The position numbers and the translations under genes are program-made. The notes under the pieces are model-generated. The model worked only from the letters and a program-made list of their open reading frames with translations. It did no database searches and had not been told where the DNA came from. Positions 1-12,305 of a stretch of DNA of 64,000 nucleotides are shown here, one piece after another. Origin of the DNA: Elmis aenea (Eukaryota; Arthropoda; Insecta; Coleoptera; Elmidae); assembly GCA_947652605.1 (NCBI GenBank), contig OX393577.1, positions 58,056,108-58,120,107 on the forward strand, written 5' to 3'. Every line of letters starts with the position of its first letter. The first letter of the stretch is position 1.

Positions 1-501
1 TTATTTTCCTTTAAATAGTTAGTGCTCGTAATCATCTTCATAAGACGGCTAGACAATTGCACCTTATTTTACGAAGAACACAGGTGTAGAATATTTATTA
101 CGTAGTAAGAAATAAATATTACACACTTACAACAAACTTCATTATATTTCAACTGCTTGTACATGTCTCCATAGTTCATTCTATACCAACTGGCTCAACT
201 CTTAAGAAATTTCAGTTCATGGTGTCATCCCTTATAAATTGTATATTCCCTCTTTATCGTCTTTACTTAAAAGCGCATATCTCACGAGTAATTGGTTTTA
301 GGCAAATGTAAACGTAAATTTTGTTGCTCTAGAAGTTGAAGTTTCCATAAATAAATTCCTTTTTGAGTTTTAAAAATTATAGTTAATGATTTGTCAATTC
401 ACATTTACCGCTATGCACTAAGAAAATTTAAAAAAAGTAAGTAAAAAAGTAAATAAAATATTTAATATTATTTTGTTCGTCCAAAATTTTTCTCACATAT
501 A
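1..501. other. AT-rich non-coding DNA, nothing recognised
   Basis: No open frame with family-like composition, no splice-bounded exon and no repeat end is visible before the TA at 500-501 that flanks the first inverted-repeat element. It could be intergenic DNA or an upstream intron of the receptor gene that becomes visible at 12,306. Confidence 0.5.
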
Positions 502-2213
502 CAGGGTGTTTCTAGAATATTGCTAAAACATTCGGGAGGCAATTCCAAAAAAAATCAAGGAGCTTTTAAATTTATTTTTTTTTCTTAGACGTCTCCTTTT
601 CTCAAATTTGGATATATTTAGGAGAATGATATTTGGTAGACGTTTTGTACTTATTAAAAGGAAAAGGTTTCCCATAGTTATATTTTTAATCATCTCCCAC
701 CTTCTAAGAATTGAAAAAAGCAACACCTGTTGGTTTTCTATTAACATTTTAATGCTTAATTTGAAAACAAAATTATTGTTTTTTAGCGACTTTGGCTTTC
801 GAGATATCTTCTTCTTCTTCTTCTTCCTTCTTGACTATAGGCGATTCGCCTGTTTATTCTTCGTCCACTTGCCTATTGCTCTACGTTGAGGTTGTCGCTC
901 CATCTTTTCCTAGGGCGTCCAACGCTCCTGCGTCCCAGTGGAGACTTATCGCGGGCGATTTTTACTATTCTCCCGTCGTCCATTCTATTAATATGTTCAT
1001 TCCATTCTTTTCTTCTGTCTGTTACCCAGTTATTAATATCGTCTACTTTGCACGTTTTTCTTATTTCTTCATTTCTCTCCCTGTGTAGAAGTGTTTTACC
1101 CGTAATTCTGCGCAATACTTTCATTTCTGTTGTTTCTAGTTGTCTTTTAGTTTTTGACGTTTCTGGTCTGGTCTCCGCTGTATATGTCATGATAGGTCTA
1201 ATTGTTGCTTTGTAGATTCTAGACTTGGCCTCAATTCCCAAGTTTTTGTTGCACCATATTGTATTATTTAGACATCCTGCTATCCTTGTTGCTTTAGTTG
1301 TTTGTTCCCTTACCTCTGCTTCCACATCGCCAAAGCCCGAAAGTTCTATCCCGAGATATTTGAATTTCATTTGCTGTTGGATAACCTCTCCATCGACTTC
1401 TAGTTTGCACCTCAAGGGTGTTTTTGAAGTTGTCATACATTTTGTTTTTGTGGAAGATATTGTCATGTTAAGTGATTTAGCTGTACAGTTGAACGAGTGT
1501 AAGAGTCTTTGTAAGTCGTCTTCACTCTCTGCAACGAGTGCAGCATCGTCGGCATAGCATACAATTTTTACCTCTCTATCTCCCATTTTGTATCCTCTCA
1601 ATGATCGGACCTTCTGTATAATTTCGTCCATTATGATGTTGAAGAGAAGTGGGCTTAATGACTCCCCCTGGCGGATACCGCTACCAACTGGTATTGGTTC
1701 GGTAAGTCCTTCATCTAATTTTGCCTGTATTTGGTTTGCTGCATACATGTTCTCTATAGTCTTAATTATATTGTATGGGATTTGTCTATTATAAAGTATG
1801 TGTAGAACATCTTTTAGTTGGACTCGGTCAAACGCTTTCGAGATATGACGTAACTTAAATTTTTTTAAATGGAAACCTTAGTTTGCCATGACTTTATATG
1901 AGAGAGCGTTTTTTTAGCTTATTAAAAATATATAGTTTTATGTCTATGTGTTGAAACAAATAACCGAGATATGGCTAATTTTGTAAAAAAAAATACTACA
2001 TAGCATATTGTTCTATTTAAATAAATAAAGAAGTGATTGAAAATTTTCAAAAATTATGAAATTTCTTGATCTGTAGTGCCAAAACGGAAAGCGATATAAA
2101 TAAACACAAGCGTTCTTTTCTCAAAAATATTACCCAAGATACCGATATCAGATTTTGCTAATTATTACTATAACCGAGATACTTCGTAAAACATTCTAAT
2201 TTGGTCCACCATG
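502..2213. mobile_element. Mosaic CAGGGTG-type foldback element, interrupted by a LINE
   Basis: The left end reads TA|CAGGGTGTTTC. Positions 502-745 match the left arm of the family A element at 59,886-60,995, sharing an ATTCGGGA stretch, the TTTGGTAGACG stretch and a CATCTCCCACCTT block. From about 745 the sequence matches family B (25,568-26,665): a TTGAAAACAAA stretch, CTTTCGAGATAT, then after the LINE the AAATGGAAACC block. The right end, GGTCCACCATGCA, is a mutated GGTCCACCCTGTA. It therefore looks like a recombinant of two foldback families. The exact right border is uncertain. Confidence 0.6.
808..1833 (-). mobile_element. 5'-truncated RTE-like non-LTR retrotransposon (LINE) fragment
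   Basis: The minus strand encodes the C-terminal half of a LINE reverse transcriptase. It starts at motif A (AFDRV, near 1,830), continues through GIRQGESLSP and the catalytic YADD, and ends with a GRPRKRW tail near 890. The open frame at 873-1,748 covers most of it. The 3' end, at the left on the plus strand, finishes in an (AAG)n tail near 808-827, as in RTE-type elements. A 12-13-nt repeat, GCTTTCGAGATAT, lies on both sides (795-807 and 1,834-1,846) and reads as a target-site duplication. Part of the right copy could be the LINE's own coding sequence by microhomology. Endonuclease and the N-terminal RT region are missing, so it is a dead copy. Confidence 0.8.
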
Positions 2214-4010
2214 CACCATGTTAATACTAAATCAATGAAAAATCGATTGGCGTCGTTTCGTCTTACATCGGGCTTTTTATGAATGTAACTGTAACGTAAA
2301 TCGGGAACCTCTGCGTATCTAATTTAAAGCTAACATTTTTAAATTAAACGCGCGTATGAGTTAGATGTATCTTAAAAATGCATTAGCATTTGAATCAATA
2401 ACTTGCAAAGTGGCGGCGAAGCGAGACCACGTGCACTGCACACACTTAATACAAAATCTTTATGCACATAACTGCTTTAGTACTAATCTACATTTTGATT
2501 TAATTTCCTGCAGTTGGACAATTAATTTGCGTCGTGTCGGGAACAGTGTTCGTCTTTGGCTAGGTCAAGCTGGACAAGTGGACAGTACTGAAGCTAGCCA
2601 CATGAGTGGCGTTAATTAATACAAAGTGGCTGTTCGTTTTCAACTCTTTTTGGTTGCTTTTGCGAAGATTGGTATGGGTAGCGTTGGAAAGAAATTGGAA
2701 ACGTATTATTTAAAACTGCATTATTGTACCCATTTGGTGGCAGTTTTTGTTGTTTAAATTTTAACTGCAATAGATAAGGACTTGATTCTCACAATCAGTA
2801 AATTTAACTTGACCATCCATACACCTTTCAGAAAAGACTACTTCAAATTAGTATATTACATAACAAGAGTTATAAGAAGCATATTACGCACGAATGGAAA
2901 AATTTCCACAAGTGCGTAATTGCTTTACAACTCGTGTTATGCAGCTTACTTTTTCTACGGTCACATAATACCTACGATTTTAACGGCTTTTTGGCTAATA
3001 TACACATGTAATTACGCTGTCTTGTCAATTTTGACGTAAGCCTACTTTGACATTTCTAGACAAGTGTGCGTTTTGCTTGCCGTGCGTTATAACTCACTTA
3101 CTAGGCATGCAGGAAGTTTGACGTGAATTTACTTTGATCATTTCTTTAAAACAAACTGCGCATTTTGCTTACCGTGCTTAAGGACCCACTTACTACGCAT
3201 GCAGGCTGTACGGTAAGAGTCATTTACATTAGTGAATAGAATTACTTTGGTTAAAATTGACCCAAAGAACAAATTAAGTACTGGATTATGTGCCAAGTTA
3301 TCTTAAAAATTATCTACTAAGTTGTAAATAGTATTAACTAATAATCATTTCCAAACTACTCGTTACTTGATAAATTACCATAGCTTCTTAATTTGAAATT
3401 GTTCGAGAATTAATTGCAAACAGTTTTTGTGTAATCTAAAAACGGACAATAAAAAGAGAAGTTCGTTATTCCAAAGCACCTCTGGAAAGGTTTTTATTAG
3501 TGAAGCCTGTAATTGCACTGTGCAGACCTTATTACTATATTCAAACGTATGGTAATATCCCATTTCACTCGATGATTCAAAGCGGAACTCAAAACTGATT
3601 GTCAATAAACTTTTTTTTTACTTTCAACAAAATTTGACGTTCAGTGGCACTTTGTTTTCACATCAACGATTAACTAAGTATATTAATATCTGATTTAAAT
3701 TATCAATAACAATTTTTATCGAATGTAAATTTTAACAAATTGAGATATGCGTCAAACGCGTTATGCTTTATAAGAGAAAAGATGATGGAGGTGTTGATGA
3801 TCTCTGGGAGACGTTGGATATTCAACGTATTTAGCGTCCTGATAATTATTTCTATGTAGACTTATTTTTAAAAATACCCACAAGCAAAAATTTTTTGCAG
3901 AAAAATTAGGTCAAACTGTTCACAAATTGTTTTGTCAAGTGATAAATTGTTCCGCTTTAGAAACAAGTAGCTGCACCATCTTATTGAATATAAACTTACA
4001 TTTTTTATTA
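2214..4010. other. Non-coding stretch without a recognisable gene
   Basis: Short open frames occur (2,365-2,619 +, 3,375-3,605 -), but neither resembles a known family or sits between good splice sites. An imperfect hairpin built on GTGCGTAAT-type sequence lies at about 2,850-2,945, and a degenerate tandem duplication follows at 3,032-3,208. Confidence 0.5.
3032..3208. repeat. Degenerate two-copy tandem repeat, about 88 bp unit
   Basis: Copies at about 3,032-3,117 and 3,119-3,208 share, in the same order, a TGACGT start, ACTTTGA, a GCGTTTTGCTT / GCATTTTGCTT block, CACTTACTA and GCATGCAGG. They differ by scattered substitutions, so the duplication is old. No coding potential was seen. Confidence 0.6.
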
Positions 4011-4014
4011 TTTT

Positions 4015-6880
4015 TTATTTAGTCATGAGTCCTAGGACTATTGAGTTGTGCTGACTTTTTTCATGTTTTTCTGTCTTTTGCTAGCTTTTTTATGTCTTTC
4101 CATTTGATGTTTCTATCCGCTGCTGCTTTTTTAACTTCGTCTTGCCAGGTTTTTCTCGGTCTACCTCTTTTGTTTTTTCCCTGTGTTCTTGCTTCATACG
4201 CTTTACTGGTTAACCTTTCTTCTTTCATCCTATACAGGTGACCCAACCATCCCAGCTGTCTTGCTTGTTTCAACTGATTTTATCTTTAATTGTTCTCTAT
4301 ATGTTTCATTTCTGATTCTTATTTGTTTTTTTCTTGGATTTTTCTTTAAAATCTCATTTCTACTGCATTCACTCGGCTACTATTTTTATTTGTGAGTGCC
4401 CACGTTTCACATCCGTATAAAAGTGCCGGAGTTACTACCTTTTTACCACTTCCACTTTTGTTCGTTTTGGGACTTCTCTATTTCCAAAACATGTTGTTCT
4501 TAAACTGTTAAATATTATTCCCACGTTTCTTATCCTTTCGCTTATTTCCTCGTCCATTCCTCCATTTTTCTCTATGATCACTAGGTACTAAATATTTAAA
4601 GCTTTCTATCTGTTCCAACCTAAGCCCTTTAAAAGCGATATTATGCTCTTTGTTCTCTGTTGTAATGATCATAGTTTTTCCAATACCTAGTTTAGCGTTT
4701 CTGGATTATGTTACAGATTATTTTCTGTTTTCTCGACTAAGATCATGTCGTCTGCGAACATTAACTCAGTTATATTTATTTTTTCCATTTCCCAGCTACC
4801 TACGTAAAACGGTCTCATTTTTTGTTTTACTTCTTTAATTACGCTATCTATAACAATTGCGAATAATAATAGACTTGGCACGCAGTTTTGTTTTAAGCCC
4901 TCTTTTGTTTCAAACTCTGCCGATTTTTCATTCTGGGTTCTTACAATATTAGTTGATTGTTTCTATTTCTATTCCTTTCCTTCTTAGGCCCCTCCACACG
5001 TCTTTTCTTTTCATTTTATCGAATACTTTTTCCAAGTCTATAAAACAAATGTATTTTCTTGTTTTTTGTTAAGCTCTTTTCGAATATTTGTCTTAATATA
5101 AAGACTGGGTCTTATGTACTCCTTCCTCTTCTGAAACCGTATTGGAATTCTTCTAGTGTATTTTCTGTTTTTTTCCTCTAATCTGGCGTCCATTACTCTT
5201 GCCTGTATTTTCATTTTCCCTGGTACACTCATTAATGTTATTCATCTATAGTTAGAACAATTCCTTTTTCCCCTTTCTTGTATAATAGTAGGATTATTCC
5301 AGTGTTCCAATCCCTTGGTACTTTTCTTGATTTTATTACTTCGTTCAATAGAGCCCTAGTGATTCTTTCCCTAACTCTTCCATGTATTTAATAATTTCCG
5401 GTGTTATATCATCTTTACCTGCGGCTTTTACTATCTTTAATTTTGTATTGATTTTTCTAATTCTTCCATTGTTTTTTCCGTTATCTTCTGCAATCCTCTG
5501 TCGATCTTTCATTTGTTACTTCGTATATTTCATCTGTCTCCGCTAGCTGCTTAAAGTAACGTCTCCAATGAAGACTCTCCATCTTTCCATTCCATTTTTA
5601 TCTTTTATTTTTTTTATTCCATATTCGTTTTTCTTTCTTAGCTGCTTTAAGATGCCAGAGAACAACTTTTGATTCTCATTGAAATTCTCTTTCATGTTCT
5701 GCCCAAACTTGATACATGATTTTTCCTTTGCTTCCCTTACTGCCAACTTCACTTTTTTTTTCTTTGTAAAGGGTTTTCCAATAAGAATGATATGATTTTT
5801 AAATGAAATTTTAACCATGGTTAAGATGTTATAAATGTCATTAGTTGTCATTTGTATTAACTATACCCTGACAATTCATCATGGTTAAATACACCCTTTA
5901 AGAACGTTTGGTTATTATCCAAAAGTTTTATAAAAACAGACGTTCTTTAGTAAACACTCAACCCCACCATGCCATAAACCACACCATATAGTGACCTTTT
6001 GCGAATGCAAGGGCTTCTCGTGAATCTCTTGTGGATTGTTTTCACACCAAAAACGACAATTTTGTTTGTTAACAAATCCACTCAACCAGAAATGAGCTTA
6101 ATCTGAAAAGATAATTTTATGCCCAAAATTACGATTCGTTTCAAGTTGTTCTAAAGCCCAAGCAGCAAAGTCACGGCGCTTACGATGGTCAAGTGGCTTC
6201 AGTTCTTGAGTCAATACAATCTTATACGGGTGTAAATTCAAGTCTTTTCGCAAAATACGCCACGTGGTCGTTCTTCTGTGCCTAATTCTTGAGCACGACG
6301 AGGAATAGATAAATTTGGAACCTCTTCAACGCTATCTCTTATAGCAGCAATGTTCTCTTCACTTCTTGCATTTCGACGTCTTGTTGGTGTTTTCGCATCG
6401 CAAAGAGTAAAATCCCTTTCAAATTTTTCAACGATTCTATGAATAGCAAGCACAGAAGGGCGATTATATGGACCATAGTCTTCGCGAAGTGCACGTTGAG
6501 TAAAAAAAGAACGTCTGTTTTCATAAAACTTTTGGATAATAACCAAACGTTTTTGAAGGGTGTATTTAACCATGATGAATTGTCAGGGTATAGTCAATAC
6601 AAATGACAACTAATGACATTTATAACATCTTAACCATGCTTAAAATTTCATTTAAAAATCATATCATTCTTATTGGAAAACCCTTTATTTGTTGTGATCC
6701 TCTGCTTTCTTTGTATTTAGATAATTTCCATTTTTTTCCCTTGATGATCTTTTGTAGTTCTCTAATCCACCAAATTGTTTTTTGTGGTTGTGTTCGCTAT
6801 TTTGATATTCCGCAGCTCTCTATTGCAGCCTCTAACAATGTTTCTTCGAAGTTTTTCCTTTACATTAACTTCTCATAATT
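4015..6880 (-). mobile_element. Decayed LINE (non-LTR retrotransposon) with an inserted mariner-like element
   Basis: Minus-strand peptides in several broken frames match the C-terminal half of insect LINE proteins. The GRPRKTWQDEV tail lies at 4,061-4,273. A FDKMKRK-like motif sits near 5,010-5,040, and a lysine-rich linker with LKQLRKK lies near 5,640. A 917-bp mariner-like element (5,769-6,685) interrupts the linker. LINE-like sequence resumes on its right (WWIREL-like and GKKWKL-like residues near 6,720-6,780). Many stops and frameshifts show it is dead. The outer borders are estimates; the left one is where an A-rich 3' tail (T-rich on the plus strand) begins. Confidence 0.65.
5769..6685 (-). 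mobile_element. Non-autonomous mariner-like element with about 180-bp terminal inverted repeats
   Basis: TA dinucleotides flank the element at 5,767-5,768 and 6,686-6,687. It begins AAGGGTTTTCC and ends GGAAAACCCTT. Inverted arms of about 180 bp (to about 5,950 and from about 6,505) are nearly identical. The right half encodes, on the minus strand, a DUF4817-type helix-turn-helix start (6,238-6,573, beginning MVKYTLQKR) followed by a frameshifted DDE region. The first catalytic aspartate motif, FSD, is followed by a stop where the family has EAHFWL. The arm symmetry means the 5' end of the gene was copied in inverted form onto the other end, replacing the transposase C-terminus. It sits inside the older LINE. 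Confidence 0.85.
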
Positions 6881-8894
6881 AAATAAATTCTCCGATAACA
6901 ACGCTTGGAATTAATATTCTCTAAAACAATGTAGACACCGTTTTATAATAACACGCCAAATACTAATTGTTTAATTCCTACTAAACACGTAAAAACTTCT
7001 TTGCTTCTTTAAACATTCTTCTATCTCTAACGGTTTTTGGAGATCCCCATATTCTTCATCTTGAAACATGCACCCTACATACCGGAAACGATAAGAAAAA
7101 TTGTACTTCCTCAAACTGAACCAGCCCGTTTGCAGATGATATTCCAATCTAAGATGTCAGTTTTGTAAATAAAATGTCTAAAGCATTTTAGAATTGCACA
7201 ATAAAATATCAGATGAAGTTTTTTTACGATTGGCAGCCTTACATCAAGACGAATGCACAAAACGTTTTTAAGAAACCAAGTAAATTCCTTGTCACTGCAA
7301 TATACCTCGGTAAACAGTTCTTTATGCTTCTGCAAAGACATCTATTGTATCATAAACTTTGCCCAGTAAATCTAGACGTGATCAATCTTTACGACCCATC
7401 AATAAACTACATATTGTTTTATTACTGGGTTAACAAACGCTATTTGTTCCGGTTCCGGAAAATTCACGCCTTCGACGAGTTTTCTATACCCCTCAAGTCA
7501 AAACTGATAAATACCCAATACGAATAAAATTTTTAACAATACAAAAAAATTATTGGTCTAAATTTTAGACGTGTGTAGCAGTATTTTTAAACCTATGTTC
7601 TGCGAGCATCCTATAGATGTGTCGCGAAAAATAAAGTCACAAATAAATACATTCCTTTTTATGTATGTCCAAGTACCAAGTTACATAAAAAATGCAATTT
7701 TTTTAACTTACCATTTTAGCTAAAATTTTTCAATTAAATATTTTTGTAAATTTTGAATAGTAGACAGTCTATTTTTACTAACGCAAGAAATTATGGTTTG
7801 TATTAATAAATAAAGTATGAGAAAATTCATGACTATATCATTGAATTTAGTAAATTGGTAAACTGTTGTAAATTGTGGTCGTTTTAACTTGTATAAAAAC
7901 TACAGAAGACGATTTAAAACTTCTTATGTTATTTATAGCTTAAATAATCATTATTAGCTCTCCAATCATCTAAATAACAATATTTTTCATGTACACATTG
8001 AGGAATCCCCAAGCTTTACATAAATTTCCAAAACTGTATAAACAACAAACTAACACTAAGCACAACTGAATGTTTGCAATAGAACGGAAGTGAAAAATCC
8101 GTTTTACAATATATTTTAAAACTGCATGAAATAGAATGCCTAAAATAAATGAAATGTTTCATAATTTTATTGAATGGTTGGTACCCTATCATAAATTTTA
8201 TTACTTGGAATGTCTGTCGTTGCAAGGGGGCGGGTTTTCAGTGTAGTCAAGTCGACTAGCCCGTTTTATCCTCTAACTTCGATAAGAATTCTTTTTTTTA
8301 TGTGAATTACCATTTGGGTAGACTAAAAGTGGCGCCCCAAAAAAAGGGCCGACCAAAAAAAAAGGCCGCCCGGAGTGGACCGCCTCCCCTGTCCTCGCCC
8401 AGCTACGCCACTGCAGTTATGAATAAAAGTAAAGGTATCTATGTAAATAGTGTCTTTTGTTTTCTAGTTGGATGTGTTAAGCATTTATAACGCATTTCCA
8501 TGTGAAAGTTTGAAGTTACTGATACGAAGGGTTTAACAACTTCCGCGTTAAAAAGCAATTTAACGCTCATCGGCCGTTAAAAAAGACTAAAGTTCTTGTT
8601 ATCAGTCCACGGTGCGAGATAAAACGTAATACGGCCGTAGAATTTGAACTTAATTTTCTTGATTCAATTTTAATTTCATCACTTTAATCCATTTTGTATT
8701 TTTTAAGGCGATATCTACTGACACAAATCTTAAAAAATTTATAAGTAGGTCAACTGAATCATATTTTAAACAAATCTTATTTTATTATTATCTACTTTAA
8801 TTTTACAAAAGTTGCATGATACAAAACAAAAAAATTGAAAGTGACTAGAACCCTTTTTGTTTAATTTGATATAGTATCTTCGTACATGCATAGC
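6881..8894. other. Non-coding DNA, no gene recognised
   Basis: This stretch is AT-rich with short, unrelated open frames on both strands (for example 7,213-7,527 + and 8,016-8,225 -) that show no family resemblance. The only compositional anomaly is the G/C-rich segment at 8,330-8,417. Confidence 0.5.
8330..8417 (-). repeat. Probable DNA-transposon end (CAGTGGCGTAGC type)
   Basis: On the minus strand this reads CAGTGGCGTAGCTGGGCGAG followed by G-rich and then T-rich sequence. The same CAGTGGCGTAGC start occurs at about 28,052. Such starts recur in arthropod repeats. The partner end and a target-site duplication were not found, so the element boundaries are unknown. Confidence 0.4.
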
Positions 8895-8902
8895 GTTTAA
8901 AG

Positions 8903-10813
8903 CAGTGTTACCCAAGGTGGGGCGCACGCCCCACAGGGGGCAATATAAATATTTTGGGGGGCAATATGAGCATTTTGAGGGGCAATAAAAAAATATATTG
9001 ATATACAGGGTGTCCCAAATTCGGGTAAATGCATGGGGATCCTGCTTATCTTAAGAGCTACGAGGTCGGTTAAATTAGGGCAAAGGTGCGAAATTAGATG
9101 CTCATCAAATATCTGCACAGTTATTTAAGAAAAACTGAAAAAATTGATTTCGCCGTATTTAAAAATATGAAGTTGATGATGTTTCTGAAGAGACGAAAGA
9201 TTGTTGAAAATTTTATGTTATCTCAAAATGTGAAGTGTACGAAGTTGCCATAGAGAAGTGCTTCCAGATTGTCGATATCTTAAAAAACGAAAATCAATTT
9301 TTTCAGTTTTTCTTGAATAACTTTTGAACCAAGACAGCCATGAAAATTTTCTTTGCAGATATTTGATGAGCATCTAATTTCGCAACTTTGCCCTAATTTC
9401 GCTGACCTCGTAGCTCTTAAGATAAGCAAGATCCCCATGCATTTACTCGAAATTGGGACACCCTGTATACAATAAACTTAAAAATTATTTAGATGAAGCT
9501 CAAATTTCAATGAAAAATGTTACATCTTGTGCTGCAAATGGTGCTCCTGTTATGATGGGCAAGAAACGTGGCTGTTTAAAATTAATGAAGGACGACAATG
9601 CTGAAATGTTGCTTGTGCATGGTGTTATTCACAGAAAAAAAATGGTTTCCAAAAAACTTTCATTTGTTCTAAATGAGATATTGAATTCAGTTATAAAACG
9701 TATCAAAGCTAATGCCAAATGTAGTCTCTTTAAACAATTTTGTGAGAATAAAAATGTTGACCATATTAGACTATTGCTTCACACTGAGGTAAGATGGCTG
9801 TCACAGGGTAATTGCTTAAGAAAATTCATGGAACTATTTAATATTCTTAGTGAGTTTTTAAATGACAAACCTGAAATGAAACTCCTACAATCAGTCGATG
9901 GTCTAACATTTGTGAGTTATTTGACAGATAGATATCTTCGAAAAGCTGAATACGTTAAATAAGCAACTGCAAGGAGCAAATAAGACCCTTGTTGATGCAA
10001 AGGCTAAGATATTTGGCTTCATTGCTTTTTTGCAATTACGTCAAACGAATGTTTTTGCCAAAAAAATTGACCAATTTTATTGTCTAAATAAGCGAGACTG
10101 TGAGGTAACTGATGCTGCTGTGCTAGTTATTGCGGATCATCTGAGCAAAATGTCCTCCAATTTAAATAAAAAGTTTTCTGATTTAAAGAAAATTGATTTT
10201 TCATGTTGGATAACTCAGCCGATGCTAGTAAACTTAAGTGTTGTGGCGATGCGGTACCTAGAAAGACTATCGGAAATGCAAAATGACGAATCTGTTAGAA
10301 CTGTATTAACATAAAAGGAAAATGGCATGGCTTTGTGGCGAGACAGAAACCAAATGCCCAAATTCAACTAGTTTTGCAAAAAAACTGCTGTTGCCCTTTC
10401 CATCGTCATATTTAGTAGAATGTGAATTTAGCGCTGCAAATGACTTGTTACAGAAAACAATAAATCGTCTGGATATCACAAGCCGTGGGGATTTGAGATT
10501 AAAATTGACTAAATTAGTACCTCGAATAAAATCTCTTTGCAGCAGACATCAAGCTCAAGGAACACATTAAATAGAATTTTGTTATAGTTAAGTGCGATTT
10601 ATGTTTTGTAATATACAAAGTGTTATATACAATTTATTTTCATTGAATAAAGTAAAATTAAAAATAGTTTTACCTATGTTCCTTTCTTTATTCGTAGTTT
10701 TTATTAAATTTATCATTTTTCGAAATTTGGTCGACTTTTATGATAGGGGGGCATTGAAAACTTTTTTGACGTGTTGAGGTGGGGCATGATTCAAAAAAGA
10801 TTGGGAAACACTG
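8903..10813 (+). mobile_element. hAT transposon, ZBED5/SCAND3-like transposase, defective
   Basis: The ends are CAGTGTTACCCAA and TTGGGAAACACTG, flanked by a perfect 8-bp duplication GTTTAAAG (8,895-8,902 and 10,814-10,821). The interior encodes in pieces the C-terminal half of a hAT transposase of the type domesticated as ZBED5/SCAND3. EVRWLSQGNCLRKF lies in 9,453-9,962. A middle block is at 10,030-10,314. The hAT dimerisation tail, PFPSSYLVECEFSA...RLDITSRGDLRLKL, is at 10,322-10,570. Frameshifts separate the blocks, and the BED finger and N-terminus are absent or replaced. A 460-bp foldback element (9,006-9,465) is inserted in the left part. The copy is inactive, but its ends and duplication are intact. 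Confidence 0.9.
9006..9465. mobile_element. CAGGGTG-type foldback element (family G) inside the hAT copy
   Basis: TA flanks lie at 9,004-9,005 and 9,466-9,467, with ends CAGGGTGTCCCAA and TTGGGACACCCTG. Arms of at least 130 bp are inverted copies, sharing GATGCTCATCAAATATCTGC. Coding for the hAT transposase resumes directly to its right, so it inserted after the hAT copy. Confidence 0.85.
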
Positions 10814-10821
10814 GTTTAAAG

Positions 10822-12305
10822 GGTAAGAATTTATCGAGAAATTTTGGTTTGTCTATCTGTAACATAACTTTTCAAAAATTATATGTCTCATGTGAAGTGT
10901 GACATAAAATCATTTCAAAGGAAGTTTTTTACGATTTCCAATGAATATTTTAAACTAGTTCGATATATTTTCATTCCATTAAAGCAAAAATAATCACATA
11001 ATCTATTAGAAACACCTAAAGTTCTACAGTTAAGCAAATAATGCAATTACAGTAGAACTTATATAGCGTTGGATTTATACAGATCTCGGTAGAATCAATC
11101 CTTGTCTAATTCACGGTTCTTTGTTGTTAATCAAGTATAAACTGATTTATAACTTATCTTAAGCACAGTACAAATTGTTCAAATGTCCAGTATTTTGTTC
11201 ACACATTACCAAGCAATTCGACTAAAGTTTATTTCTATAAAATAGACATGGACCATCAAACAGTTGCAAATTAATTTCTTTTTTGGCAAAGCTTTTTACT
11301 AAAGAAGGCACCAATCAAATCCTACATTTAATTGAAACTTGGGACCTCAAATCTTCTCTTAATCGTTATTAAAACATTCTGATGCTGTTCAATAACATAT
11401 TACACAAGGTTTTGATGACTTTTTCGATAGTTTTGAATCTTCACTCTAAATACCTACATACTAGGGATTCTGTCTCGGGAATTTCCCTGGACTTAAGTCC
11501 CGGGAATTCCCAAGACTTTCTTAGTCTCGAGTCACGGGACATTTAAGTTCGAGACTCGAGACGAGACTTAAATGTTACAGAACACTGAAATTATTTTTTC
11601 ACACATCTATTTTTTAAACAAATTTTACTGCCACGAGAGCAAAAATATTTTGTTTCATATTTTTTATGTTTATAGTTTATACTTAGTATTTACTTTTTAC
11701 TTTATTTAAATTGTCTACCTGCCTTATTTAATTATTTATATTAATTTTTTGTCTGCTTTAAAGGTAAAGAAGATTTGTTAAGTTTATTAGTTAAAATATA
11801 TTTTACTTATGCCTGTTGTGTTTTAAAGTTTAAGGAAAATTGCTAAGTTTGTTTAAAATAGCTATTTACATACGCAATAAATTGTGACCCCATTAAAATA
11901 GGTTGTTGGTGCATATTTGGAGAGTAGATTTTTGACAACCAAAGAAGAGGAAAACCTTGTTCATTCTGATTTCGTTCATTTCACAAGAACACCCAGAATG
12001 TAAATACTGCAACCGACTTACGGACCCCGAAAACTATGTGTCTTGGTTAATACTTCCAAACCTTTTTGAACCCTTTAGGACCCCATCATAATACAATATT
12101 TATTTTTTGAGAAAATATTATTCATGAATGAAATATTTTTGGTTTAGAACCGCTTATTTAAGTCGTTAAATCTAATTACCAAAAGCAGCATGAAAAAAAA
12201 ATAGACACCGCTACATATTAATCAAAATTACACTTTAAAAGTAATTTGCATCATCAGTCACTTCAAAACAAAGTTCTAATTAACAAAATTCTTTTTCCGT
12301 TTCAG
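10822..12305. other. Non-coding DNA before the receptor exons
   Basis: No gene was recognised. A CCCGGGA/TCTCGAG-rich block at 11,462-11,575 is full of short palindromes (GTCTCGGGAATTTCCC, AAGTCCCGGGAATTCCC, GACTCGAGACGAGACTT) and is probably a transposon remnant. The rest may be an intron of the receptor gene, because the first visible exon at 12,306 starts in mid-codon. Confidence 0.5.

Noticed and set aside
2365..2619. Possible first exon of the receptor gene (84 codons)
   Set aside because: No hydrophobic signal peptide, no good donor in the phase required by the 12,306 exon, and no resemblance to class B receptor N-termini.
3375..3605. 76-codon minus-strand frame near the tandem repeat
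   Set aside because: No domain, no splice or promoter context; cannot be told from chance.
7213..7527. 104-codon plus-strand open frame
   Set aside because: No family resemblance, low-complexity composition expected of AT-rich DNA, and an equally long unrelated frame on the other strand.
8302..8490. Plus-strand open frame with KKGRPKKKAARSGPP, looking like an AT-hook protein
   Set aside because: The Lys/Gly/Pro run comes from the A- and G/C-rich transposon end at 8,330-8,417; there is no gene structure around it.
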